NCBI GenBank assembly: GCA_034440575.1
Contig: JAOTOL010000425.1
Coordinates: 1 to 64,000 of the forward strand
DNA length: 64,000 nucleotides
From: Imbricaverruca yamaguchii
Taxonomy: Eukaryota; Arthropoda; Thecostraca; Neoverrucidae
Reading direction: 5' to 3'
Shown: one piece after another, positions 44,895-54,921 of the stretch
How the letters are laid out: each line of letters opens with the position of its first letter
Numbering within the stretch: position 1 is the first letter of the stretch
The notes under the pieces: model-generated
What the model was told of the DNA's origin: nothing
The model's input: only the letters and a program-made list of their open reading frames with translations
Databases searched by the model: none
Position numbers and translations under genes: made by a program

Positions 44895-46428
44895 GGTAAC
44901 ACGTAAATAGCCATCCCCGCATGGCGTCGGACGTACATGAGCCGATTTGCTTCCCAGTTAGGAATAATTGGCTACCTAGCGGTGCCGTCGGATGTAGATG
45001 AGCCGATTTGCTTTAGGAAAACAATAAAACGTAACCGCACCCGGGGGGAAAATACACCTAACGTAAGTGGTTACCCAGAGGAAAAGCGGACGTAGAGGAG
45101 CCAAATTATGAAACACCGTACTAACCCAACTGAAAACCCTGCATGGTATGCATAAACTAACCAACTACTAACAACTAACACGCGGCAGCCGGCGTGAGAG
45201 GCGGTGTGGACAATTGCCTCCTTGTCCGCACGGTAAAAATCCCTCGGTGCTCTTCGATAGGAGTAGGCTAAAGCCGGCACCCTGGCAAAATCAACTCGAC
45301 ACTCAAAACACCCCAGCCCCACCCAAACCACAAATTATTATGCGGAGGAGTAAAGTAAAATTATAATCAGTTAGACATCAAGGAGACGTCCCCAACGCAG
45401 CCCCAGCCTTCAGCACCCAAAAATACTTCGCACAAAGTATAACTCAAAATTCCCTTAGCGTAAATGTCCACTTGCCAGTACTTTGATCGTAACACTCGCT
45501 TTTATAGACAGATATGCAACGTGTTCCTTTAAAGGCTGCGCAAATGACCTTTATGGTCCGGCACGCCTAAAAAACACTCTCCCCCTCCCCCCTTCAGTTG
45601 CCGTTCGCTGTCGACCTTGTCTTTGGTGAGGTTCTGACCAGTCTGTGCGGGTGAACCCCAGTACCATGCACCGTGGCCGAGGGAAGCAAGCAGCCGATGG
45701 TGGAGAAGTCGAGGCTCGCGCAGACTTCAGTTGAGGTACGTTTCTCAACAACTGGGTTAACCTGCTGTTGAACTGCTGCTATCTCCAGCTGAGGAATATG
45801 AGTGAAGCTATCAACAAATTGACTGTTTGTTGATTTCGACTCCCGAGTGTTCATCATTCCCTTCCGAGAAATGTCACGCCATTGCACAAGGTGTTCACAT
45901 ATTTGCAAGCTATTTAGTTCGTAGCCCGTTGGTGTGCGCTTCTGGCTAGATAATTGCGACTTCCCCTACAACCTTTGCAACTTGCTTTGCTTACCCTTTG
46001 ACCCCTGTCCGCACCATCAGCCGCCCGGCGATCAGCTGTATGACACGTGGCCACCCTGCTGCACAGGAGCACCAGCAGGACACCATCGCTGAGTCGCGTC
46101 CGACAGCGCGGCAGGTGGTGGCACGCCGAATGTACAACCACAACCGCTACATGCTGGAGGAGTGCACATGTCGTATCTGCGGCACCGTCACTGCCGCCTA
46201 CGAACGCTGCCTTCACAACTGGCTATTTTGCAAGGCAGACCCGGAACAGTGTGACCTGTGTCGTGGTCTGATCGATGACTTGATGATCTGTGCCATACAA
46301 TATATTTTCGGATATTGTGACGTTTTTGAGAAATCGGAGATGAACGGAGTGGGTGACGGATGGGTCGCAATCGTTGACTGAGAGGAAGATGCAAAGGTTA
46401 GACGCGAATGTAATCATTAGGTGGTGGA
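44895..46428 (+). repeat. Duplicated gene cassette, copy 2
   Basis: Partner of 39390-41085. Shorter by a deletion inside and just after exon 2 that removes about 140 bases present in copy 1, fusing the end of the Cys/His domain to sequence that is 3' flank in copy 1. Confidence 0.88.
45673..46381 (+). CDS. Candidate Cys/His-rich small protein, copy 2 (start altered)
   Basis: Exon 1 aligned to copy 1 is 45673-45735 with GTACGT donor; its first codon is GTG, not ATG. The nearby ATG (45666) is in another frame, and an in-frame TGA lies at 45652-45654, so translation would start at the internal Met (45697). Exon 2 is 46067-46381 after CTGCTGCACAG. In copy 1 numbering it keeps C56-x2-C59, H71, C76 and C83-x2-C86 and adds C54 and C69. 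Amino-acid identity over the shared 73 residues is a little under half, although the intron is about 92% alike. The tail is new, made from former 3' flank. It may be a diverged functional paralogue or a decaying copy. Confidence 0.5.
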
Positions 46429-46429
46429 T

Positions 46430-46560
46430 TCTGGTCTTTCTGGTCTTCATTGAAACTGTACGGTTCCGGTCCATTTCGCGTCCTTTTCTGATTCCAAATG
46501 ATTTTTGTTTAATCTCCCCCAACATGAACTCCCCAGAGCCAACAACGTGATGTAAGTCGT
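46430..46560 (+). repeat. Short direct repeat pair, copy 1
   Basis: TTTCGCGTCCTTTTCTGATTCC, ACATGAACTCCCCAGAG and AACGTG recur at 47320-47440 with substitutions. Confidence 0.65.
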
Positions 46561-47319
46561 GAAAACCTAGGCGACCAAGTGACGTCACTTTGTGGGGAAA
46601 CATTTTTGGGGATGGTGACAGGCCCTACTCGACGAGCGCTTTCCGATGATACCATTTTCGATTTCGTGCGAAGCTTAGTCTCCAAACTAAGCTTCGCAAT
46701 AAGATTGGAGGGGGTGCCTATCACCCCCACCCACCCGTCCCCGAGACGGTGTGTGAGGACCGGACCGGAGAGACGGCGCGGATTAAACTTCTTTAACCCG
46801 TCCCGTCTCGGGTGGTCTTCAATCGTCCTCCCCTCAGGTTTTTCGCGGATAGTGGACGAACGGCGCGCGGCAGCGCGCCCAAATTTGGCATACCTTTTCC
46901 CACATCAATTTGATATGCTGATTCAAAATTGTTAGGTCAGATCATCTAGGGTCAACGAGTTAGTCAAGGTCAAGTGAGGTCACCTCCAAAAACGTTCAAC
47001 CAGTCGTCACGCTTTAACGGATACAGGTATTTGAATGACACTTTGAGCGTTTGCTTATCTTTGCGGATGCAACAAAACGTACGTGTGGAATTTTTCATTT
47101 TTTTTCGTTTTTGACTACATGTAAATTTTGCGTATTCCCCAAATTGCACTTCAAATACAGGATTGTGGCTAAAGTAAGCATTTTGTATGCGTGAAAGTTG
47201 ATTTCAAACAACGTTTCTCGGCCTGCTCTACCCATTGGAAAAGGAAAGTTGAAGAAAACTTGAAAACTAATAGAGATGAAATTTTTTTTTTTTTTTTTGG
47301 GGTGGGGGGCAAAAGACGT
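46561..47319. other. No gene recognised
   Basis: Holds CCCGTCCCCGAGACGG and CCCGTCTCGGG blocks (46735-46815) that could pair, and a T-rich/A-rich patch near 47090-47110. No supported coding sequence. Confidence 0.4.
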
Positions 47320-47440
47320 TATAGCCCTTTTCGATTTCGCTGTCCTTTTCTCATTCCACATCAATTTTGTTTTTCATATGTCCCCAAAATGAACTCCCCA
47401 GAGTCAAGAACGTGAAAAGTATTGAAAATCTAGCCCACTT
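47320..47440 (+). repeat. Short direct repeat pair, copy 2
   Basis: Second copy of 46430-46560, about 885 bases downstream. Confidence 0.65.
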
Positions 47441-48458
47441 TGTTCGACCCTGGTCTCAGAATATACCTGGCAGTAGTGACGCAGCTATTGGGTGGGCACT
47501 GTGCACGTAACCCTTCGTTATCCCCAAAGGTTCCCAGGAATGGCACCTTGGCAATTATCTGATCGTCTTTACCGGTACCTCCGATAAAGAGTCCGGTCGT
47601 TCAGCTGGCTGAATGCTCATTTCAACAGCAGAAGAGCCTTTCGCCAACTTAAGGACTTACTACCGGCAGCTAGGACCTCTTGCGGCGGTAATGATAGCCT
47701 TCAGCAGTCGGTGGGGATTAGGACCAACTGGAATTTCTTTCGGGTCAGGACGCTTCCGAAAGTATTCACTTCTAGAAGTGATTGATCGGAGCCTCTCCCT
47801 AGATAAGGTGTCACACGCTGCAGGTGGCCCATTCGACGGTAGGAGCATAGGTAACCTACGCTCTTTATCGAGATAGATAGCACCAATGATGCCTCCTCAG
47901 AGGTGCTTCTTTCTATAAATTAATTATTACTATTTTATTTCTATAAATATAATAAGGGGGTCGAAACATTGGTCAGATCCCAGTGAAAATCATTGCGGAA
48001 GTCGGTCCGCAGGGCCATGTGTTAACCTGTGAACTGCCGCCTACACCCTACATCCCTAGTGCCGCCGGGGATGGGGGGGGGGGGAGAAGATATCAATTTC
48101 GCCCTCACTAACGTTTATTCTAGACGACGTGGGTAAAAACTGGTCTGGCCACGGTGTAGTCTCATCTTGAGCAGAGGCGTCAAGTAATTGTACCCATCGG
48201 TATCGTTAACCTTTCTGGTCATGTAAGAGGTTACATTCCGGTCTGTGCAGGCTGACACTGATAACCTCGATCGGTTTTTCTCTTTCGTCTTTTCTTCGGT
48301 TTCGACTTCTACTCGGCGAAGAAAAGACGTTTTTAGGTAAATCGTAGCACATATAGATGGTGTAAATGCTGTCAAATACACTGGCGAAACGAAGTCATCC
48401 AAATTTTGATGATTCATACGAAAATATCAAAAACGCCAAGTTCTACTCCCTTCGATGG
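47441..48458. other. No gene recognised
   Basis: Low-copy sequence with a G-run near 48070-48085. ORFs on both strands at 47613-47886 lack known motifs. Confidence 0.4.
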
Positions 48459-48560
48459 GTGTAACCACTGGTGGGGGGATGGGGGTTGTGCCCCCCAATT
48501 TATAAAAAGTGGCGATTTATACCCCTCAATTTATTTCGTGTCCCCGCCCCCTCCCCCCAA
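48459..48560 (-). repeat. Family D dispersed repeat, inverted copy
   Basis: GGGTGTAACCACTGG, CCCCCCAATTTATAAA and CCCCTCAATTTATTTCGTG are the reverse of the blocks at 3998-4093. Confidence 0.65.
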
Positions 48561-48975
48561 TCTTTAGTTGCCTAAGTATGGTTCCTGCAAAATTGTACTT
48601 CATCATTTATCAGCCGATAATATTTCTGTAAGAGTCACCAAAAATTCAATCAGCCAATCTAGGCAACCAACGGACTTTACAGGCCACCTGTCATCACAAA
48701 ATCTTCGAGTGGTCAATCAGCAGTTAGAAATTTATGCCTCCAGACAATTGTTGAATAACATGAACCTGGACTATCTTGTGTTTTCGCTTGGGCGGAAAAT
48801 TGTGCTTTGCCAGTCAGCAAGTGTGCATAATCGCAAGATTGTATACATCTTAGGCTGCATCATCCTGCACATATGTTGATATATTTTGAACAAACGTGAC
48901 TCTGGGCGTCCTTGAGTATCTTCAAGATCATGGAGGGGAGCCATGGGCAGCCATAAGCACGTACGTTAGGTTAAC
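48561..48975. other. No gene recognised
   Basis: A 103-codon frame (48568-48879) without recognised features. Low-copy DNA. Confidence 0.35.
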
Positions 48976-49899
48976 GTTTATTTATTTATTTATATATTTC
49001 ACAATACGTGCCCTCCACGTGCAATGGCTGTCTGGGTATATCTGACAGATATGTACAAAGAACTGATAGATATGTGGTCAATAGTGGGAGAAGATGCGCA
49101 ACAAACATTCGTACGCCAACATAATACAACACCCATATCACTCTCTGCACTACATACACCGTGCTTGCAACACGAGCTATAAACGATTGGTTTGTAGAAG
49201 TGATAGGAAAGGGATGGCCTAAAGGTGACTTCATAATGTACACATATCCGTTGTGTAAGTTTTTTTGTGTAACTAGTGTTGTTCGTGGAGATACGCTAGT
49301 GCATGTTTCTTGAAGTTAGACAGCCTCCATGTTTTTGTTTCAGTAGGAAGTTTGTTATAGCGGAAGACACACAAGTAGAGAAATCTGCTGCGGCCAGCTG
49401 GCAGGTGCAGATGGTCGTCTGCACGTGTGTGACGGTTTCGCAGGGCAGGGTGTGCAGTGATTTGACCGGCAATGTGCGTAAGCTCACCCGTCAGAATGAT
49501 CTTGTGGAGCAAAGTGAGACTGTGAAATAGATACAGATCAGCTGCGGTGAGGTGACCCAACTCGTTACGGGCATCAGAAATATGATCAGATTTCCGTAGA
49601 CCTGACACGACTCTAATGGCGAAGTGAATGATCTTGTCTATTCTGTGGATGTTTGCTGACGACCAGTTCCCGTAAACAGATATGCAGTAGCGGATATTGG
49701 ATATAACTAGGCTATTGACTATAGTGAAGAGTGTGCTGGTCGGCAGATGGTGACACAGATGGCTCAGGCCTAGAAGGAACTCAGTGCACTTCCGGACCAC
49801 AACAGCTACATGGGAATACCACGGTATGCGGCGATCAAATGTCACCCCAAGGTTCTTACACGAATGGCTCTCATTTATCACGGCATCCCTAAAGCACAC
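48976..49899 (-). pseudogene. LINE 3' fragment: post-RT C-terminal region
   Basis: The 208-codon minus frame (49899-49273) includes CKNLGVTFDRRIPWYSHV, IVNSLVISNIRYCISVYGNW and FRYNKLPTETKTWRLSNFKK, the conserved C-terminal part after the RT of CR1/Jockey-type elements. The 3' end is a (TTTA)n tract at 48976-48998. The RT itself is missing; 5' truncation is the usual explanation. It is a family distinct from the other LINEs here. Confidence 0.8.
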
Positions 49900-50310
49900 T
49901 CGTATCGGGAAAATATTGCGAAGATTTTAAAGCGATCAGAAAGTAAAAAGCTGAGTCCATATAATGTTTTTTTTTGGTACACAGTGGATTTCCCAAAGGG
50001 AGCAATGCTGAAGTCTTCGTTGACCTGAGGTCGACCGGTGACCGCGAGTGACCAGTTGACTTGTTGTGCTGTATACCGCCGAGATGTCGGTGACACAAAC
50101 GTTTGGATCAATGCAATATGTTACTTCCCCGGCAAGTTATGCCGTACCGCAGATTTGACCTTGCTAACCTTTTCGCCTCTGAAAGCGAATTGATTCGTCG
50201 TAGAAAAATCCGTTGGTGATACATGTATAGGTGAGGCTGAGAAGGTTCTGTCGAATTTTGAGAAGGCCTATATCGAATGCTTCGTTTAATACAACGAAGA
50301 AATCGTTTGC

Positions 50311-50665
50311 CGCCCCGGTAGCTCAGTTGGTTACAGCGCTGGCCTGCACTGGTCTCCCCTGTACTGGCAACACAGGGTTCGAGTCGCTTCACGCGCTCGC
50401 ATTTAGCCTCCGGCCGGGAGTGTCAGTTGGCAGCTGGCGCGATAAGGCCGGGGGCCAGCTACCGGGCGGCCGTGTCGGTGCATTGGCGGCACGTTAAACA
50501 TTCGGTCTAAATTCTCCCGTTCAGCTGGAGTTCATGGATCGGGTGGTGGAGCCAGGGTTCACGCAACAAGCTCTGCTTAGCAATAGAACCCTGGTTCCTC
50601 AAGCCACCCCAGCAACAATTCGGATCAAATTTATTTATTAATAAATCAAAAGAAAAAAAAAGGCT
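50311..50665 (+). mobile_element. tRNA-derived SINE (SINE-2), full-length
   Basis: Head CGCCCCGGTAGCTCAGTTGG has a clear A box (TAGCTCAGTTGG) and B box GGTTCGAGTC, i.e. RNA polymerase III promoters. The body includes CCAGGGTTCACGCAACAAGC and CCACCCCAGCAACAATTCGG and ends in an A-rich tail (AAAAGAAAAAAAAA). The 5'-truncated copy at 62135-62402 shares this body. Confidence 0.85.
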
Positions 50666-50700
50666 CCTGGGTTTTAGGTGCTCCTGGGTTTTAGACATTG

Positions 50701-50885
50701 CGTGAGACTAAATGTACGACCCTCAATATACCAGGAGGTGCTGAGTTTACTCAACATCAAAAGACTCCTGATGATGGCCCCGGACCGAAACGTTGAGTAA
50801 TAAAGCATAATCCCTAACGCTACTTTTGATGTTGAGTAAACTCAGCACCTCCTGGTATATTGCGGGTCGTACATTTCGTCTCTCG
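50701..50885 (+). other. 63-bp inverted repeat with hammerhead-ribozyme-like core
   Basis: The arms 50701-50763 and 50823-50885 match at 60 of 63 positions. The loop starts ACTC, then CTGATGA (50768-50774), a short G/C hairpin-like stretch and GAAA (50787-50790), then CGTT...AACG that can pair. This is the order of a hammerhead ribozyme: long stem I, CUGAUGA, stem II, GAAA, stem III. The cleavage-site triplet is not canonical and four bases separate stem I from the core, so it may be degenerate. Penelope-like elements are known to carry such motifs. Confidence 0.55.
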
Positions 50886-52102
50886 AATGCTTCGTTTGGC
50901 CAACATGTGTTACACTTGTGTACTAATTTCAGTTCCTGAATTTCATCAAAACTTACCTGAGGCTAAACGCTCACTTTGTAGGTCACATGCTCGGATGTGC
51001 TGCTTGCTTGACCGTTGGGCGATTATTCACCGCTAATATCCGCCAGATAAATGGTTTCTCTGAAAAATGTTATTCGATACACCGTAAATTTCTCTTAGGG
51101 GTAATGTTAAAGTACTCGTTGACCTGAGGTCAATTGGTGACCTTGAGTAGGAAGTTCTCAATCCGATAAATGTATAGATATAATAGATATGACCTTGCTG
51201 ACCTTTCCGCACCTCTGAAAGCGAAATCCTTCGTCGTAGAAGAAAATCGCTCAGTGATGCAGGTAGGGGTGCGGCTGCGAAGGTTCTGTCAAATTTCCAG
51301 ACGGATGGGAGGATGTTGGTGAATGAGTTTCTGAATCCGTTGCTGGATGCTGGTGGTACCTGATGAATACATCATGGATAGAGGTCAGGTCACGCTGTAT
51401 GCTGCTTGTTGTATCGATAGTGCATACATCAGTATCAAGATAGTCTGCATTCAATGCTTCGTTTGTCATACATGTGGTTCCCAGTATACTACTTTAATTT
51501 CCGGAATTTCATAAAACCTGACCTGAGGTCAAACGTTGAATTTGCACCTCACATGCTCGGATGTGCGGCTATCTTCCTCAGTGGGATATTATTCGGCGCT
51601 AATAAACCAACACACAAGTTTATTCACGAAAGTGTTATTCGGTAACCCGTGATTTTCACATCCGGTGTAATGTTAGCCTGATATCTTTGTTAGCCTGAGT
51701 TCAAAATCTTCATTAGCCTGAGGTCAAATGATGAACGTGAAGGTGACTTGCTTGGATGTGCTGCTTTCTCATTGAATGGGAGATTACTTGGCGCTAATGC
51801 CCATCCGTTTAATGCATTTAGGAATGTATCATTCGGTATCCCGTAGATGACAAAACTGCACAATCAAAACACTATTTTATTAACATGGGTCAAACTATGA
51901 GATTCTAGGTCTTGCGCTTCAATGTGTTGCATCCATGAGCCATACCCAATATATGGATCTTATTTCGTGCTGGGAAGTAAAATCTTGCGTAAATTATGGG
52001 GTACACAAGAATTTAGTATGTTTGCTATTTTTTGGGCTTTTTGGCGAACGGTGATGAATCGGTGACCATACGGGTTGATTTTCATCGATGCGCCCTAGGT
52101 GC

Positions 52103-52152
52103 GTCCTATGTAGAATATCTCCTGATGAATCAGGAGATATTCTACATAGGAC
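52103..52152. repeat. Perfect 24-bp stem hairpin
   Basis: A 24-base stem beginning GTCCTATGTAGAATATCTCC, a GA loop, and its exact complement. It lies in degraded satellite C. Confidence 0.9.
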
Positions 52153-52821
52153 ACCATATTCTATATTATATATTCTACATAAAATTATACATAAAATCAC
52201 CATGATTTTATTCGGTACTCCGTAAAAAGATATAGTGCATATGTAATACGAACTTTGGTGACCTGAGGTCAAACTATGGCATTGAAGGTCACGTAATTCG
52301 ATGTGCTGCATCTTTGATGGACAACGGACATCCGGGCGTTGGAATCATTCGGCTAAGTGAAATACTTTGTATTTTATGCGGTACCACGCTTTTGACGCGG
52401 ATGACCTTTCTTGAACTCTGGAGAACGAACTGGTCGTCCCACTGAATAATTCTTGTTTGCCTTACTTTTGCAAGTGACAACGATCATGTCTTGAAAAAAA
52501 TGAATGAAATCGGAGAGTATGCGAATATGATGCTGAATGCGAATGCAAATCCATTGCTAATATCATGGACATAGAATGAACTACTTTCCGCTTTTCCCTT
52601 TAACTTTGGCCCAGAATGACTCTAGCTTGGAGCTCGTGTTTGGAGGTGTACACATTTTCAAAACGGTAATAGTTAGAGCTGACTTGGCGATAATCACCAC
52701 CCCACCGTAACCACTAGAGTCGGGCCGTTCCTCGCGTTTTACTTGGTAACCAGGGAAGTTAATGAGACGCGTGAGGGTGCTAGGTCGCAGGTAGGTCTCA
52801 GTCACCACAGCTGGTACGTAT

Positions 52822-53520
52822 GTGAATGAACACCAGGATGCTTGTCAACACCAGGATGCTGGTCAACACCAGAATGCTGATCAACACCAGGATGCTGGTC
52901 AACACCAGGATGCTGGTCAAAACCAGGATGCTGTTCAACACCAGGATGCTCGTCAATACCAGGATGCTGGTTCTTCCTATGACCAATATAACGATAGCAG
53001 TGAGGTGGGCATCGTAAATCTGATCCTAGCATATGGCATCCGACACAACTTGTCCAAAGTGGCAATGGGTGATCTTTTAGATCTGTTTCACACATCTGGT
53101 GCAACTAAGGATGTGCCGCGTTCCAAGTACCTACTGCTGAGAAATATTTTGCAGGTGGTTGGTGGTCAAAAGCACACACATTTTTAATGTTTGGTTGGCT
53201 CAGCATATTTGAAAGGAGATGACACAACATGTAGTGGGTGCAAGGCAGATTTCTCAAAGGAATTGGCGTTGAAATCTGGTGACTATTTTGTATACATTCC
53301 ACTACCTGACCAGATGAAATTCTTGCTAGAAAGTGGTTATGTGGATAAAAATCTAGTAGATCCCGAAAGGGAGTCTAGCGCCGTAAATGAATATACGTGT
53401 CACAATGTTCAGGATGGCTCTATAGTAAGTGATCTGCGTAGGCTTTCATTGACCTTTGGGCGTGTTCTCGACGCTTCGATTTCTGTAGTAGGAGATATTA
53501 CAAGTGTGTATATTTCATAA
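52822..53520 (+). pseudogene. DNA-transposon protein N-terminal fragment (CACTA/EnSpm-like), one in-frame stop
   Basis: Two open pieces in one frame are separated by TAA at 53185. The first starts with a QHQDAG repeat from an 18-bp minisatellite (52828-52975), then NLILAYGIRHNLSKVAMGDL and LLDLFH, and later SKYLLLRNILQ. The second has CSGCKADFSK, FVYIPLPDQMKFLLESGYVD and a QDGSI segment. This order resembles the region before the catalytic domain of animal proteins linked to EnSpm/CACTA-type (TNP2-like) transposases, as I recall the family. No DDE core is present. The assignment is inference; an unrelated host gene is possible. Confidence 0.5.
52828..52975 (+). repeat. 18-bp coding minisatellite CAACACCAGGATGCTGGT
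   Basis: About eight units, nearly all 18 bases so the frame is kept, giving Q-H-Q-D-A-G repeats. The minus strand is also open as V-L-T-S-I-L repeats. Confidence 0.9.
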
Positions 53521-53944
53521 GTACATTAGACAACATTCATACTATCCTAACATACTTTATTTATTTTTTCGTGTGCATAGTGTGTTTGGTGTTGAAGCTT
53601 AGGATAGTTTAATTAGTAGTAAGTTGGGGGTATTCATAAGTGCTGTGTGACTGTTCATTTTTCTGTCTAGCCATAAGTGATATCAAAAGGGATATTCATA
53701 TAGTTGTCTACTTGTGGGGAAGACAATTAGATTAGACATTTGTATATTTTTGTCATTGATAACAAACAAAAAAACAACAACAAAAAAACAATTGTTTAAT
53801 AGTTTCTGCTTTTCTTCAGGTACTCAGATAATTAACTGACAGCATAGGAGGTAGCGATTTATAGTGAATGATAGTTGGCTTTTTTGTCGGTTGTTTAGCG
53901 AGTTAATTTGAATCTAAATCTAGGCATAAGCTGCAGCGTTTAGG

Positions 53945-54892
53945 ATGGTTTCGACCAGGATGCAGGCACTAGAAGAAGAGATCAGGACCCTTAAGGCAGA
54001 GCTTTCCAAGCTCAAGGCTGCCCTTGTTGCACAGGGTAGGCAAGATAAAGCAACAAGGGGTCACTCCGTAGCAGGAACATCATATGCCCAGGTGGTCGCA
54101 GGCCACCAGGTAGCTGAGGCTTCCCCTGATGTGCAGGTGGCTGGGATCTCTCGAGAGGGGAGTGTTAACAGTGAACAGAGGGGGGATAGTTCTGGTAGGT
54201 CACAGGAGGGGAAGTGGCATGAGGTCAGGGGGTGGAGGATTTGGAGACGCGAACCTAAAGAAAGGGTCAGTGAGTGGCAGGTGGCAGGTGGCAGGAGCGG
54301 GAGGAAGTCTAGCCGAACGGCCCAGCGGGCAGGCATATTAACATCAAATATGTTCCAGGCATTGGATGACTGCCCCCAGGATAGTAGTAGTAAGGAGTCA
54401 GTGCTGGTCCTAGGAGACTCTCGTGTGCGACATTTACAGCGGGTATTTTGTAAAGGTAGGAGGGACAGGAGGTGCATCACCAGGCCTGGTGCCAAGGTGA
54501 AGGACCTGGTACCTGTGTTGGCACAGGTCACCAGTGATCACCAGTTCAGCACAGTCATAGTGCATGTAGGGGTAAATAAAATAGGTACTTCTAGGAGTGA
54601 GGAGCTTCTGCGGGAGTACAGGGCCCTTCTGGCCACCCTGAAAGGTACCAATAGAATCATTGTAACAGCAATCTTGCCTAGGGCTAGAGCCTCCCCTCAG
54701 TGGAGCTCTAGGGCACGGGCAGCTAACGCCAGGGTAGGAAAGCTCTGCCATGAGCTAGGTTTTACATTTGTAGACGAGTGGAGCAGGTTTTATGCATCGT
54801 GGAACCTCTATCAGAGGGATGGCCTGCACTTTTCTGAGAAGGGGGTCCATGTGTTAGGCAAAGTGTACGAGCATGTCCTTCAGGGAAACTAG
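53945..54892 (+). CDS. CR1-type ORF1 protein with SGNH-esterase-like domain (315 aa)
   Basis: Residues 1-30 form a coiled coil (TRMQALEEEIRTLKAELSKL). A Gly/Ser/Arg-rich middle follows. From about residue 152 comes a GDSL/SGNH hydrolase-like fold: VLVLGDSRVRHLQ with GDS at 157-159, a block III IVHVGVNKIGTS (the usual N-D is N-K), and block V RDGLHFSEKG with D292 and H295. Esterase domains of this kind are known in ORF1 of CR1 elements and are thought to act on lipids or membranes. The frame is intact and starts at a plausible ATG. The endonuclease frame follows about 30-100 bases downstream. Confidence 0.8.
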   Translation: MVSTRMQALEEEIRTLKAELSKLKAALVAQGRQDKATRGHSVAGTSYAQVVAGHQVAEASPDVQVAGISREGSVNSEQRGDSSGRSQEGKWHEVRGWRIWRREPKERVSEWQVAGGRSGRKSSRTAQRAGILTSNMFQALDDCPQDSSSKESVLVLGDSRVRHLQRVFCKGRRDRRCITRPGAKVKDLVPVLAQVTSDHQFSTVIVHVGVNKIGTSRSEELLREYRALLATLKGTNRIIVTAILPRARASPQWSSRARAANARVGKLCHELGFTFVDEWSRFYASWNLYQRDGLHFSEKGVHVLGKVYEHVLQGN

Positions 54893-54921
54893 GAAATGGG
54901 GCGGGGAGGGATGAAATTGCA

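Larger units (their letters stand above)
50273..50897 (+). mobile_element. 595-bp insertion with 15-bp target-site duplication (SINE-2 plus hairpin)
   Basis: TCGAATGCTTCGTTT occurs at 50273-50287 and 50883-50897. The continuation GGCCAACATG after the right copy matches the other satellite C unit, so the sequence between is an insertion. It holds a tRNA-like SINE, an A-rich tail and a foldback hairpin with a hammerhead-like core. Confidence 0.8.
49960..52420 (+). repeat. Satellite C: degenerate ~570-bp units with CCTGAGGTCA
   Basis: Shared blocks in order are TGTTATTCGGTA(C/A)CCCGT, TTGACCTGAGGTCAA, GACCTTGCTGACCTTTCCGC, CTCTGAAAGCGAA, GAAGGTTCTGTC, CAATGCTTCGTTTGTCATAC, TGCTCGGATGTGCTG and TTATTCGGCGCTAATA. 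CAATGCTTCGTTT recurs about 570 bases apart (50885 and 51456). Copies after 51640 are shortened. A 595-base insertion interrupts the first unit. Confidence 0.7.

Noticed and set aside
47613..47886. Overlapping ORFs on both strands
   Set aside because: Both strands open without any recognised motif or a second copy in the window.
50311..50400. Functional tRNA gene
   Set aside because: A and B boxes are present, but the spacing and stems do not make a cloverleaf, and a SINE body and A-rich tail follow.
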